Of a DNA stretch of 33,356 bases, positions 16,682 to 25,924 are shown one piece after another (positions within the stretch are counted from its first letter, which is position 1; the number at the start of each line of letters is the position of its first letter). The notes under the pieces are model-generated. The model did no database searches, had not been told where the DNA came from, and was given only the letters and a program-made list of their open reading frames with translations. Origin of the DNA: Acidobacteriota bacterium (GTDB taxonomy: Bacteria > Acidobacteriota > Terriglobia > Terriglobales > Acidobacteriaceae); the NCBI GenBank assembly GCA_013290025.1, contig JABCYV010000023.1, positions 1 through 33,356 of the forward strand. The letters run 5' to 3'. Made by a program: the position numbers and the translations under genes.

Positions 16682-18079
16682 ATGACCCCTTCGCAGCAAT
16701 ACGATGCCATCATCATCGGCTCCGGACAAGCTGGCACACCTCTCTCCACCGCCCTTGCTCAAGCCGGCATGCGAACCGCCCTGATCGAGCGCGAACACGT
16801 CGGCGGCACCTGCATTAATGAGGGATGCACTCCTACTAAGACGATGGTGGCAAGCGGCCGAGTCGCCTACCTCGCCCGCCGCGCTGCCGACTACGGTCTG
16901 GATACTGGCCCCATCAGTATCGATATGCCCAAAGTCCGGGAACGGAAACGCAAGATCGTGGACAGCTTCCGTAATGGCAGTCAGTCGCGCATCGAGAAAG
17001 CCGCGAACCTCGACTTGATCTTCGGTGAGGCTCGTTTTACTGCTCCAAAGTCGGTTGAAGTCAGAACTAAAGATGGCAGTGAGCGAGTCATGTCAGCGAA
17101 GAACATCTTTATTAACGCCGGTACACGTGCTTCACACCCCAGGCTGAATGGCCTGGAGGATGTTCCGTTTCTGGACAATGCCTCCATCATGGAACTCGAC
17201 TCTGTTCCCGATCACTTGTTGATCCTCGGTGGCGGCTACATCGGTCTCGAGTTCGGACAGCTTTTCCGGCGCTTCGGCAGCCGCGTCACCATCATTCAAT
17301 CCGCAGGCCAGTTGCTTACTCAAGAGGACCCCGACATCGCGGAAGAAGTCGCCAAGATCCTCCGGCAGGACGGACTTGAGATCATGCTGAAAACGAAAGC
17401 GATCCGCGTGAGCCGGGCAGATGGAAGCATCCGATTGGAAGTTCAACAGCAAGGCAATTCGACCACCTTGGTCGGTTCACATCTACTCGTTGCTACGGGA
17501 CGAGTGCCGAACTCGGACACCTTGAGTCTTGCGGCAGCCGGCATTCAAACCAACGATCGCGGTTTCATCCAAGTCAATGATCGTCTCGAAACTACGGCCG
17601 CTGGCGTCTACGCGCTCGGTGACATCAAGGGTGGCCCGTCGTTTACTCATATCTCTTATGACGACTTTCGTATCATCCGCGCCAATCTGCTCGAAAAGAA
17701 GACCGCCTCAATTACCAATCGCCTGGTGCCCTACACTCTCTTTATTGATCCGCAATTAGGCCGGGTCGGCCTGACCGAAACGGAAGCCCGAGCGCAGAAC
17801 CGCAACATTCGCATCGCGAAGCTACCGATGAGTTCCGTCGCCCGCGCCCTGGAAGTGGATGAGACGCGTGGTTTCATGAAAGCAGTAGTTGATGCCGAAA
17901 CCAAGCGGATCCTGGGGGCTGCGGTGCTCGGCATTGAAGGTGGCGAAGTTATGGCCGTTCTCGAGGTGGCAATGATGGGCAAACTGCCATACACAGCCTT
18001 GCGTGATGGCGTCTTCGCGCACCCAACCCTGGCAGAATCGCTGAACAACCTGTTTATGGCGATCGACAGCAACAAGTAA
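16682..18079 (+). CDS. FAD-dependent pyridine nucleotide-disulfide oxidoreductase, mercuric-reductase-like
   Basis: This is a class I disulfide oxidoreductase of 465 residues. It has the FAD-binding GSGQAG (13-18), the redox pair Cys44-x4-Cys49 in GGTCINEGCTPTK, the NAD(P)-binding LGGGYIGLEFGQ, the second FAD motif VYALGDIKGGPSFTH, and the C-terminal His447-Pro-Thr-x-x-Glu452 dyad of the dimer interface. It resembles proteins annotated as mercuric reductases, but has neither the N-terminal HMA domain nor the C-terminal Cys pair that hands Hg(II) to the active site. It is therefore better read as a reductase of unknown substrate, perhaps related to RclA. The ATG at 16682 directly precedes the FAD motif. 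Confidence 0.9.
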   Translation: MTPSQQYDAIIIGSGQAGTPLSTALAQAGMRTALIEREHVGGTCINEGCTPTKTMVASGRVAYLARRAADYGLDTGPISIDMPKVRERKRKIVDSFRNGSQSRIEKAANLDLIFGEARFTAPKSVEVRTKDGSERVMSAKNIFINAGTRASHPRLNGLEDVPFLDNASIMELDSVPDHLLILGGGYIGLEFGQLFRRFGSRVTIIQSAGQLLTQEDPDIAEEVAKILRQDGLEIMLKTKAIRVSRADGSIRLEVQQQGNSTTLVGSHLLVATGRVPNSDTLSLAAAGIQTNDRGFIQVNDRLETTAAGVYALGDIKGGPSFTHISYDDFRIIRANLLEKKTASITNRLVPYTLFIDPQLGRVGLTETEARAQNRNIRIAKLPMSSVARALEVDETRGFMKAVVDAETKRILGAAVLGIEGGEVMAVLEVAMMGKLPYTALRDGVFAHPTLAESLNNLFMAIDSNK

Positions 18080-18429
18080 GTTAAAGACTCGATTTGCCGT
18101 TTAGAGTGCGGATGATCTGTTTCCGTCACGATTCCGGCCGCTCTTCGAAGTTTTCATCCCAAGCGGTCACCAATCCGGACGTTGTGATCCATTTCCAGAT
18201 AAATTTCCGGGTTACTCGCAATTCAAGAAATGGCCTAGAAACGTAGGGTGCTTCGTGAATCTTTGTTTTCTGACGAACAATTTTTAGTGCATACCACCAT
18301 CAGCTCCAGCAGACGCGTATCGCGCTTTCCGCCGATTCGTGGCTTGACAAGCATGCACCGCGAGGTGTACATGGCATATTCTCAGACAAGTCTCACCCAA
18401 TAACCAATCGCTGTTCGGGAGGGGAAGAT
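18080..18429 (+). promoter_or_regulatory. 350-base leader of the TonB-dependent receptor gene
   Basis: I see no gene here. A consensus -35 TTGACA lies at 18344-18349, but the matching -10 region (near 18367-18373, GTACATG) is poor. A strong ribosome site, GGGAGGGGAAG at 18417-18427, supports the ATG at 18430. The length suggests room for regulation, but I recognise no riboswitch or operator. Confidence 0.35.
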
Positions 18430-21400
18430 ATGCCTCGATCTAACTCCTTGGCCCGTCTAGCTGTGGTATTTCGTTCGCATTGCTCAAACTGCTCGCCCAT
18501 CCCTCTGACTCTAGCCTTGACTCTCCTTGGCTGCTTGCTCGGGAGTGGCGTCGCCAACGGTCAGGCCACCACTTCGGTCCGCGGCACGGTGACTGATCCC
18601 AACGGGGCCGCCGTGGTTGGTGCCAACGTTGTGCTTGCGAATGCCGAGTCCAAGATGCAACGCTCCGTGACCACCGGGGACCAGGGAGAATATCAGTTCC
18701 TTCTTATCCCTCCGGGTACCTACACACTCACCGTAAAAGCGGCCGGGTTTCGCAGCTATGAACAGAAGGAAGTGGTCCTGCTGGTGAATACACCGGCCAC
18801 CGCCAATGTTCAGCTCAAAGTTGGCGCGGCAGCTGAAGTCGTAACCGTCACATCGGAGGCCCCGGCCATCGACATGGTGGACGCGTCGCTGGGCAATTCC
18901 TTTGATGAAAGACTAGTGCGGCAGATTCCGCTGGAGGGACGAAATGTTCCCGACTTGCTGAGTCTGCAAGCGGGAGTGGCCTACACGGGCAATCGTATCG
19001 GAGACAAGGACCAGGACACTCGCAATGGAGCGGTGAATGGAGCGCGGAGCGATCAGAGTAACATCACGCTCGATGGGGTTGACGTAAACGATCAGTCGAA
19101 TGGATATGCGTTTACGTCGGTGTTGCCGGTAACTCAGGATTCTGTTCAGGAATTCCGCGTAACCACTACTAATTATGGGGCAGACCAGGGGCAGGGCTCC
19201 GGGGCCCAAGTCGCGCTGGTGACCAAGAGCGGCACGAACGCCTTTCACGGCACAGCTTATGAATACCTACGCAATACCATCACCAGCGCGAACGATTATC
19301 TCGTGAAGCAGTCCGAGCTGAACATAGGTCTGCCGAATAAGCCTCTGTCGTTAAACCGCAATATTTTTGGGGTGGCGGTTGGCGGGCCGGTTCAGAAAGA
19401 CCGATTGTTTTTCTTCACCAATTATGAGGGAACCCGCGAACGCGAGCAGCAGCGAGCGGAACGGGTTATTCCGACACCGTCTCTCTGCCAGGGTATCTTT
19501 CAGTATGTAAACGCAGGCAACACCGGGATCACAAGATGGGATTCCGGGCAGCTCAAGCTACTGGACCCTCGCCATTTTGGCATTGATCAGGCAATGCTCA
19601 ACGCAAACCACACTGGTTACCTCGACCGGACCTTCTGTACGGGCCAGACGGTGACCAACGATCCTTCGGCCGGAGATGGTTTGAACTATGCCGGTTTTGT
19701 TTTCCGCGCCCCCACCAGCCTGGACAACGATGTCTTTATTGCGCGCTTGGACTATCATCTCACCGCAAACGGCAAACACACACTGTTTTGGCGCGGCGCG
19801 CTGCAGGACTTACGCAACCCGGGAGCTCCCTTTTTGCCGGGCGATGCTCCTGAGCAGACCACTGTCGACCACAGCAAAGGCTTTGTCCTCGGCTACATCG
19901 CAGTTCTCAGTCCTACTCTCACAAATTCCTTTCATTGGGGATTCACGCGCCAGAGCTTTGGAATTGTGGGCAATACCGACCAGCAATGGAATACCTTTTT
20001 GGGTTTGGATCAAGGCATCACCTATAGCCACAATTTCCAAGTGCCACTGCACAACTTAGTGGATGACATTTCGTGGACTAAGAAGACGCATACATTCCAG
20101 TTCGGAACGGCGATCGGAATCGCCCGGGATCCCCGGACAAGTTTTCTGCACTCCAACACTTTGGGACTTGGAACCACCAACTGGACTTCTCCCATAGGCT
20201 TCGCAGGCACCACCAGCACGCTGGATCCGACCAACACCAGCCCCAACGCTCATCCAGGGATTAGCGGGCCTGAACCTCAGACCGCTACGCAGTACGATCG
20301 CCCCCTGCTGGCCTTGTTTGGGATGATCTCGGACGTCGTCGCCAATTACAACTTGGACAAAAACGGCAATGTGCAGCCGCAGGGTGCGCCCGTCAAGCGA
20401 AACTATGGCCTCGACTGGTATGAGTTTTATGCCCAGGACACCTGGCGCATCAAACCCAACCTCACGCTGACCTACGGCCTGCGATGGTCGTTCTTTCCTG
20501 CGCCTTGGGAGACGAACGGCCTGCAGACAGCACCGACCGTTGGCCTGGGAACTCAGTTCAATCGGAACGTAGCCAATATGAGGCAAGGCATCGGCTATGG
20601 AGCGGAGGATTCGATTAAGTTCAATTTGGCAGGTCCGGCAAACAACGGCCCAGGTTTCTATTCGCTCGAAAAGACGGATTGGTCGCCGCGAATCTCGATA
20701 GCTTACTCGCCGCGCTTCAGGGAAGGGCCTTTCAAGAAGTTTTTTGGAGACAACGACAAGACTGTCATCCGTGCCGGGTTCAGCCGAGTATACGACCGGG
20801 CGGGATTTGCGCTCCTCAACAGCTTCGACCAGATCGGCGCCGCCGGTTTGTCCACAACCATTCAAAATACTTGCTGCACGGTCGGTGTCACCAGCGCCGA
20901 GGTTTTGCCGCGAATCACAGGCATCCATGATATTCCCACGCAAAACCTGCAGACGCCCACCCCGACTCAATTCCTCCTGCCTCCGCCGCCGAAGGGCTTT
21001 CCTCAAATACCCACGGTTAGCGCCCAGGCTAACCTGTGGGGAACTGACAACACACTCAAGACCCCGCATGCCTATACGGCAGACTTTTCTGTCGGACGTG
21101 AATTGCCCAAGCGATTCTCGCTGCAGGTGTCCTATGTTGGCCGCTTCGGCCACGACCTGCTCACACAGCGCGATCTGACGCAGCCGCTCGATATCGTGGA
21201 CCGGGTCCAGGGAAGCTCCGCATACGGGATGGACTACTATACGGCCGCATCGGCTTTGTCCAATCTGGCAAGGTCCTTTGCATTAGCCAATAATGGTGGG
21301 GCGCCAACTAACTATTATCAGGGCTTCCCTACGACCGCCCAAATCGGCAGCGTTACTGCCAAGATGCTTGGTCCCACGGCCCAATACTGGATCGATATGT

Positions 21401-22509
21401 TGCCACCGCTCCGCAAGGGCGCTACTCAGTATACGGACACCCTCAGCACAGGATTTGTGAACACCGCGACCAATCCAAGAGATGGGCTGATTCAGGAAGT
21501 CTTCAATCTCTACTACAATCCGGCCCTTTCCGTCATTGGGGACGAGATTGTCGGGCTGGCGGATATTGACCTGTACGGCGGGCTGGGAGACAACATCGGC
21601 TCAGGATCCTATTACTTCAACGGACCGCCGGGCTTGTTGAAAAACAATTCCGGCCAGTTCTTGAACAACCAGGCCATCTCGATGTACGGATGGAGCTCGA
21701 TCGGCAGTTCCAGCTACCACGCGCTGCAGGCGAACCTGAGGAAGCAGTTCAGTCACGGAGTTCAGTTCGATCTGAACTACACGTACTCGAAATCGCTCGA
21801 TATCACGTCGGCTGCGTCACGCGTTGGATTTTCTGTCTATGGCTACCAAAACATCGGGCTGGTCGGAAGCCGCCTGGCAAATGCTTTTTCTCCGAACCTG
21901 GCTCGAGCACCGTCCGACTTCGATCTCACCCATCAGGTCAACCTCGACTGGATTGTCGATCTCCCGGTTGGGAAAGGGCGTGCTCTGGCGGGCAACGCAA
22001 GTGGGGTGTTAGACGCTTTCATCGGTGGCTGGCAGCTTTCCGGCCTGGCCCGCTGGACCAGCGGATTCCCCTTCAGTGTGGACGGCGGACAGCGCTGGCC
22101 CACAGACTGGTTCCTGACCGCTATCACACAGATGACCACAAGACCGAGGACTGGCACGTTCAAGGGAAACGGAAGCGTCAACGTTTTCGCGGATCCCGCC
22201 GCAGCACAGGGCGACTTCACCCTTCCTCTTCCAGGGGGAGTCGGATCGCGCAACGTCCTGCGTGGAGACGGCTTCGCGGGTTGGGACATGAGCTTAGGCA
22301 AGCGCTGGATCATGCCCTACCGGGAGACTCACAGTCTGCAATTCCGGTGGGAGGTGTTTAACGTGCCGAACCTCACGCGCTTCAACGCCCAGGGTGTGGG
22401 ATCGTCTCTTTTGACTTCGCTTACGCAGTCGCCGAACAGTTTTGGAGCCTACACTAGTCTGCTTACCCAGCCGCGCGTTATGCAGTTCGCGTTGCGATAC
22501 GAATTCTGA
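18430..22509 (+). CDS. Oar-like TonB-dependent outer-membrane receptor with carboxypeptidase-regulatory domain
   Basis: This 1359-residue protein has a long signal peptide (hydrophobic run at about 25-42, likely cut after ANGQ or near it). A carboxypeptidase-regulatory-like domain follows (about 47-130: VRGTVTDPNGAAVVGANVVL, GEYQFLLIPPGTYTLTVKAAGF), then a plug domain (about 140-260: QIPLEGRNVPDLLSLQAGV, QSNITLDGVDVND, QEFRVTTTNYGADQGQGSG). The remainder is a 22-strand-type barrel ending in the aromatic outer-membrane signature FALRYEF. Such receptors import large substrates or take part in surface functions with TonB energy; the ligand is unknown. They occur in many copies in acidobacteria. 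No SusD-like partner, exporter or enzyme gene is adjacent, so the substrate cannot be guessed. Confidence 0.95.
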   Translation: MPRSNSLARLAVVFRSHCSNCSPIPLTLALTLLGCLLGSGVANGQATTSVRGTVTDPNGAAVVGANVVLANAESKMQRSVTTGDQGEYQFLLIPPGTYTLTVKAAGFRSYEQKEVVLLVNTPATANVQLKVGAAAEVVTVTSEAPAIDMVDASLGNSFDERLVRQIPLEGRNVPDLLSLQAGVAYTGNRIGDKDQDTRNGAVNGARSDQSNITLDGVDVNDQSNGYAFTSVLPVTQDSVQEFRVTTTNYGADQGQGSGAQVALVTKSGTNAFHGTAYEYLRNTITSANDYLVKQSELNIGLPNKPLSLNRNIFGVAVGGPVQKDRLFFFTNYEGTREREQQRAERVIPTPSLCQGIFQYVNAGNTGITRWDSGQLKLLDPRHFGIDQAMLNANHTGYLDRTFCTGQTVTNDPSAGDGLNYAGFVFRAPTSLDNDVFIARLDYHLTANGKHTLFWRGALQDLRNPGAPFLPGDAPEQTTVDHSKGFVLGYIAVLSPTLTNSFHWGFTRQSFGIVGNTDQQWNTFLGLDQGITYSHNFQVPLHNLVDDISWTKKTHTFQFGTAIGIARDPRTSFLHSNTLGLGTTNWTSPIGFAGTTSTLDPTNTSPNAHPGISGPEPQTATQYDRPLLALFGMISDVVANYNLDKNGNVQPQGAPVKRNYGLDWYEFYAQDTWRIKPNLTLTYGLRWSFFPAPWETNGLQTAPTVGLGTQFNRNVANMRQGIGYGAEDSIKFNLAGPANNGPGFYSLEKTDWSPRISIAYSPRFREGPFKKFFGDNDKTVIRAGFSRVYDRAGFALLNSFDQIGAAGLSTTIQNTCCTVGVTSAEVLPRITGIHDIPTQNLQTPTPTQFLLPPPPKGFPQIPTVSAQANLWGTDNTLKTPHAYTADFSVGRELPKRFSLQVSYVGRFGHDLLTQRDLTQPLDIVDRVQGSSAYGMDYYTAASALSNLARSFALANNGGAPTNYYQGFPTTAQIGSVTAKMLGPTAQYWIDMLPPLRKGATQYTDTLSTGFVNTATNPRDGLIQEVFNLYYNPALSVIGDEIVGLADIDLYGGLGDNIGSGSYYFNGPPGLLKNNSGQFLNNQAISMYGWSSIGSSSYHALQANLRKQFSHGVQFDLNYTYSKSLDITSAASRVGFSVYGYQNIGLVGSRLANAFSPNLARAPSDFDLTHQVNLDWIVDLPVGKGRALAGNASGVLDAFIGGWQLSGLARWTSGFPFSVDGGQRWPTDWFLTAITQMTTRPRTGTFKGNGSVNVFADPAAAQGDFTLPLPGGVGSRNVLRGDGFAGWDMSLGKRWIMPYRETHSLQFRWEVFNVPNLTRFNAQGVGSSLLTSLTQSPNSFGAYTSLLTQPRVMQFALRYEF

Positions 22510-22648
22510 TCGCACACATCAGTTCCCGGGCGTCGGCAACACGGAGGTGATCGCGTTTTCTTTCCGCCATGTAGCGGACCATCAGTCAGACAGTTCGTGT
22601 AGCTAGCGATTTGGTGACGGGGGGCACGCATGAGCTCCAGTTGTTTCT

Positions 22649-25144
22649 TTACAGCGCCACTTTTCTTAGACGCAGCGAATTCGAAATCACCGACACTGAA
22701 CTGAAGCTCATGGCGGCAGCTGCCAGGATCGGGCTTAGCAGGAGGCCAAAGAAAGGATACAGAACTCCAGCCGCGATCGGCACGCCCAGCAGGTTGTAAA
22801 TAAACGCAAAGAACAGATTCTGGCGGATGTTCCGCATGGTCGCCTGGCTCAGCTTACGTGCACGGACGATGCCTGCCAGATCGCCTTTTACCAGGGTGAC
22901 ACTCCCGCTTTCGATGGCGACGTCGGTTCCTGTGCCCATGGCAATGCCCACGTCGGCCTGGGCCAGCGCGGGCGCGTCGTTGATGCCATCGCCCGCCATT
23001 GCCACCACGCGCCCTTCCTTCTGCAAGTTACGCACGACATCGGACTTTCTGTCGGGCAAGACCTCCCCCCCGAACTCGTCGACGCCCAGCCTGCGCGCGA
23101 TATCTTCCGCCGTGGCGCGGTTGTCGCCGGTCAGCATCACCAGGCGAATGCCCTGCGCTTTCAATTCGCGGATTGCGTCAGGTGTGGAGCTCTTGATCGG
23201 ATCGGCAATGGTGATCGATCCCGCCAGCCGTCCGTCGACCGCGACAAAAATTATTGTGCTCCCGCCGACGCCCGCGACCGCCGCTGCTTCCGGCGATTTC
23301 TCGACACGGATTCCGCGTTCGCGGAGCAATCCTTCATTGCCAACGACCACAGCATGCCCGTCCACTTTGCCAACTATGCCTTTGCCCGTCAAGGATTCGA
23401 AGTCTTGCGCTGGCGACAAATCAACTCCGCGCTCGCGCGCTGCCGTGACGACCGCAGCAGCAAGGGGGTGCTCGCTCGATTGCTCCAAACTGGCAGCCAG
23501 GCGTAATAATTCGGACTGCTCAGTTCCCTTCTCCGCAAATACCCCGACAACTCGCGGCTTTCCCTCAGTCAGCGTGCCGGTCTTGTCGATAACCAGCGTA
23601 TCTACTTTTTCAAGGATCTCGAGCGCTTCAGCGTTCTTGATCAGGACACCGGCGTGAGCGCCTCGCCCGGTGCCCACCATAACGGCGATGGGGGTAGCCA
23701 ATCCCAAAGCACACGGACAGGCGATGATCAACACCGCCACGGCATTCACTAGCGCGTGTGCAAGGCGCGGCTCCGGTCCGAAGAGGTTCCATACAATAAA
23801 GGTGACAACCGCAACGCCAATGACCAGCGGAACGAACCATCCTGACACTCGATCCGCCAGCCGTTGAATCGGAGCGCGACTGCGTTGCGCTTGGCTGACC
23901 AATTGAACTATCTGAGCTAATAAGGTCTCGCTGCCCACGCGTTCAGCACGCATTAGGAACGATCCGGTCTGGTTCACCGTAGCGCCGATCACCCGGCTGC
24001 CCGGAGTTTTTGCAACCTGCATCGATTCGCCGGTGATCATCGCCTCGTCAACCGAACTCGTCCCTTCGAGTACGACGCCATCGACTGGAATCTTCTCGCC
24101 GGGTCGCACGCGCAGACGGTCCCCGGGCTTCACGCGCTCCAGAGGAATATCTTCTTCTTTGTTATCGCGCAAAATGCGGGCCGTCTTTGGACTTAAGTCG
24201 AGCAGCGCGCGGATGGCAGCGCCGGTTCGGCTGCGAGCCCGTAACTCTAGCACCTGCCCGAGCAAAACGAGCGTGGTGATAGCAGCGGCCGCCTCGAAGT
24301 AGATATCCGGGTATCCATCCATGCCGCGCAATGACTGGGGGAAGATGCGCGGAAACAAAGTGGCTACCAGGCTATACAGGTACGCCACTCCAGTACCCAT
24401 TCCAATCAGCGTGAACATGTTCGGGCTGCGGTTTACCAGGGACGTCCAAAACCGTTGAAAGAAAGGCCAGCCGGCCCACAGCACCGCTGGGGTGGCCAGC
24501 GCCAGTTCGATCCAGGGTAGCCATCCATCGGGCAGCACGCTTTGCACGGGCATGCTGGGCAGCATGTCCGCCATCGCGATTCCAAGCAAAGGCACCGTCA
24601 AAAGAGCACACACCCAGAAACGGCGGGTCATATCGCGCAGCTCAGGGTTTTCCTCTTCTCGCGCAGTTACCGTCCGAAGCTCTAGCGCCATGCCACAGAT
24701 CGGACAGCTTCCCGGTTGTGGCCGGACGATCTCGGGATGCATGGGGCAGGTATATTCGACCCTGGTCGTCACTACCGGCATCTCGGGTTCAAGCGCCATC
24801 CCGCAGCTTGGGCATGGCCCAGGTCTTGTCTCCCGAACCTCGGGGCACATGAGACAGACGTAGTTTTCGGTGGTCTTTTGCTTCGTCTCGTCCTCAGGTC
24901 CGGAAGCGATTGATTGTCGTCGCGCGACGCCCACTGAGACCAATTCGGGCGAGTTTATCGACGACGATCGGCTCGGAAATTTGTCGGGTTCAGCCTTGAA
25001 TTTCTCCAGACAACGCTCGCAGCAGAAGTAGTAGTTGATCCCCGCGTGCTCAAATTTGTGCTTGGCGGTTGAGGGGTCTACCGCCATCCCACAAACCGGA
25101 TCCTTGGGATGCATTTCGATCAAACTCGCGCGATTGCTCGACAT
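22649..25144 (-). CDS. Heavy-metal P1B-type ATPase (probably Cu(I) exporter) with YHS and two heavy-metal-binding domains
   Basis: The 831-residue pump is predicted to expel Cu(I). Domains in order: YHS domain (11-57, [10 protein letters not shown] and FCCERC); two heavy-metal-binding zinc-ribbon-like repeats (about 95-120, CLMCPEVRE...[10 protein letters not shown]; about 131-155, CPMHPEI...[10 protein letters not shown]); eight membrane helices; TGES (371-374) in the actuator domain; CPC (476-478) in helix 6; the phosphorylated Asp520 in [20 protein letters not shown] in the nucleotide domain; and [14 protein letters not shown]. Helix 7 has YN and helix 8 MSFSS, residues that with CPC define the Cu(I) subgroup. 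There is no classical HMA domain. The ATG at 25144 is the first in frame; an ATG at 25114 is a weaker alternative. It is divergent from a small HMA-like gene. Confidence 0.96.
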   Translation of the reverse strand: MSSNRASLIEMHPKDPVCGMAVDPSTAKHKFEHAGINYYFCCERCLEKFKAEPDKFPSRSSSINSPELVSVGVARRQSIASGPEDETKQKTTENYVCLMCPEVRETRPGPCPSCGMALEPEMPVVTTRVEYTCPMHPEIVRPQPGSCPICGMALELRTVTAREEENPELRDMTRRFWVCALLTVPLLGIAMADMLPSMPVQSVLPDGWLPWIELALATPAVLWAGWPFFQRFWTSLVNRSPNMFTLIGMGTGVAYLYSLVATLFPRIFPQSLRGMDGYPDIYFEAAAAITTLVLLGQVLELRARSRTGAAIRALLDLSPKTARILRDNKEEDIPLERVKPGDRLRVRPGEKIPVDGVVLEGTSSVDEAMITGESMQVAKTPGSRVIGATVNQTGSFLMRAERVGSETLLAQIVQLVSQAQRSRAPIQRLADRVSGWFVPLVIGVAVVTFIVWNLFGPEPRLAHALVNAVAVLIIACPCALGLATPIAVMVGTGRGAHAGVLIKNAEALEILEKVDTLVIDKTGTLTEGKPRVVGVFAEKGTEQSELLRLAASLEQSSEHPLAAAVVTAARERGVDLSPAQDFESLTGKGIVGKVDGHAVVVGNEGLLRERGIRVEKSPEAAAVAGVGGSTIIFVAVDGRLAGSITIADPIKSSTPDAIRELKAQGIRLVMLTGDNRATAEDIARRLGVDEFGGEVLPDRKSDVVRNLQKEGRVVAMAGDGINDAPALAQADVGIAMGTGTDVAIESGSVTLVKGDLAGIVRARKLSQATMRNIRQNLFFAFIYNLLGVPIAAGVLYPFFGLLLSPILAAAAMSFSSVSVISNSLRLRKVAL

Positions 25145-25204
25145 CGATGTTTTCTGTCGCCTTTAAAAGCTTACTCTTCTTGCCGGCTCGTCGGCCCGCA
25201 TCTG

Positions 25205-25237
25205 CGTCTGTACTCAGACGAGGTACTGCTCTATATT
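25205..25237 (+). promoter_or_regulatory. Inverted repeat and possible -10 box in the ATPase divergent gap
   Basis: CGTCTG (25205-25210) and CAGACG (25215-25220) form a perfect six-base inverted repeat with TACT between. TATATT at 25232-25237 could be a -10 box for the small HMA-like gene, with the repeat over its -35 region. This would suit a metal-responsive repressor or activator, but no known operator consensus is obvious. Confidence 0.35.
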
Positions 25238-25298
25238 GGATTCACTCCGCTGCCAATTGGAGCAATCTGAGCTTTCCGAGTCCGCGAGGCTGCTTTCG

Positions 25299-25526
25299 AT
25301 GACATTCCTGGAAGTCGCATACCGCTACGGCGCTCCCCTGCGTGAGAGCACGATGCGCGCCCTTGACGAAGTGCGTGAAGTTTACGGGGTCCGCCGCATT
25401 ACCTTCGACCCCCAGGCACAAATCATCCGCCTCGAGTTCGACGCTTCGCGCTTCAAAGAGCCGGTGATTGCCGCACTACTGCGAAATGCAGGGGTTGATT
25501 TGCGGGAGCGGCTTGCCTTGGCTTGA
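25299..25526 (+). CDS. Small HMA-like protein without the CxxC metal site
   Basis: Starting at ATG 25299 the product is 75 residues (MTFLEVAYRYGAPLRESTMR...). The pattern strand-helix-strand-strand-helix, with ESTMRALDEVREVYGVRRI, then FDPQAQIIRLEFDA, then EPVIAALLRNAGVDL, follows the heavy-metal-associated fold closely: compare the usual V-x-ALxxVxGVxxV, a D/P-containing strand, and xIxxALxxAGY. But the loop that normally holds GMTCxxC reads RYGAPLRES, with no cysteine anywhere. The frame is open back to 25236 without an ATG. It is divergent from the copper-type ATPase that itself lacks an HMA domain, so a role in that system is plausible. Fold assignment is by eye. Confidence 0.7.
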   Translation: MTFLEVAYRYGAPLRESTMRALDEVREVYGVRRITFDPQAQIIRLEFDASRFKEPVIAALLRNAGVDLRERLALA

Positions 25527-25924
25527 TCTTTTTCGTAGGGATTTCTTCGCGAGGCCGATGCACAGATCTACATCAGAGGATTAAGGGGGAGGGCAGGAGG
25601 ATCGGCAATGAACGTCTTACCAACGAGAGATGCCAAAATGCAAGGGGCGCCCAAGAAAACCTCTGGCCGAAGTTTATTCTCTGGAGCGCCCCGTTGCGCG
25701 CCACTTCGTCTGTCCCTCTCATAGCACCCCCGGTGCCAATGCTAAACCATTGAAAATAAAAGCGCGGAGCAAATTGTTCACGAGTAGGAATTGCCCCACT
25801 TCGGGAAAGATTTACTTTGGCATTTGCGAGGCACGAACCGTACCGAATTAGCTGTTGAAAACAACGCGAGAGTGCCTCTTCCAAGCAGTTCCCTTCTTCT
25901 GCCCGAGCGTTTTCTTCGTCGCCA
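25527..25924. other. 398-base gap without a convincing gene
   Basis: Open frames here look random in composition. The one structure I see is an inverted repeat: GGGGCGC at 25644-25650 and GCGCCCC at 25686-25692, extended on both sides by CAA/TTG with one unpaired base, enclosing about 35 bases that contain a repeated CTCTGG. It has no T-run. It could be an RNA hairpin, a repeat element or chance. Confidence 0.4.

Noticed and set aside
25573-25884. 103-residue minus-strand open frame in the gap before the M48 gene
   Set aside because: Composition and hydrophobicity look random, there is no ribosome site, and no motif is visible.
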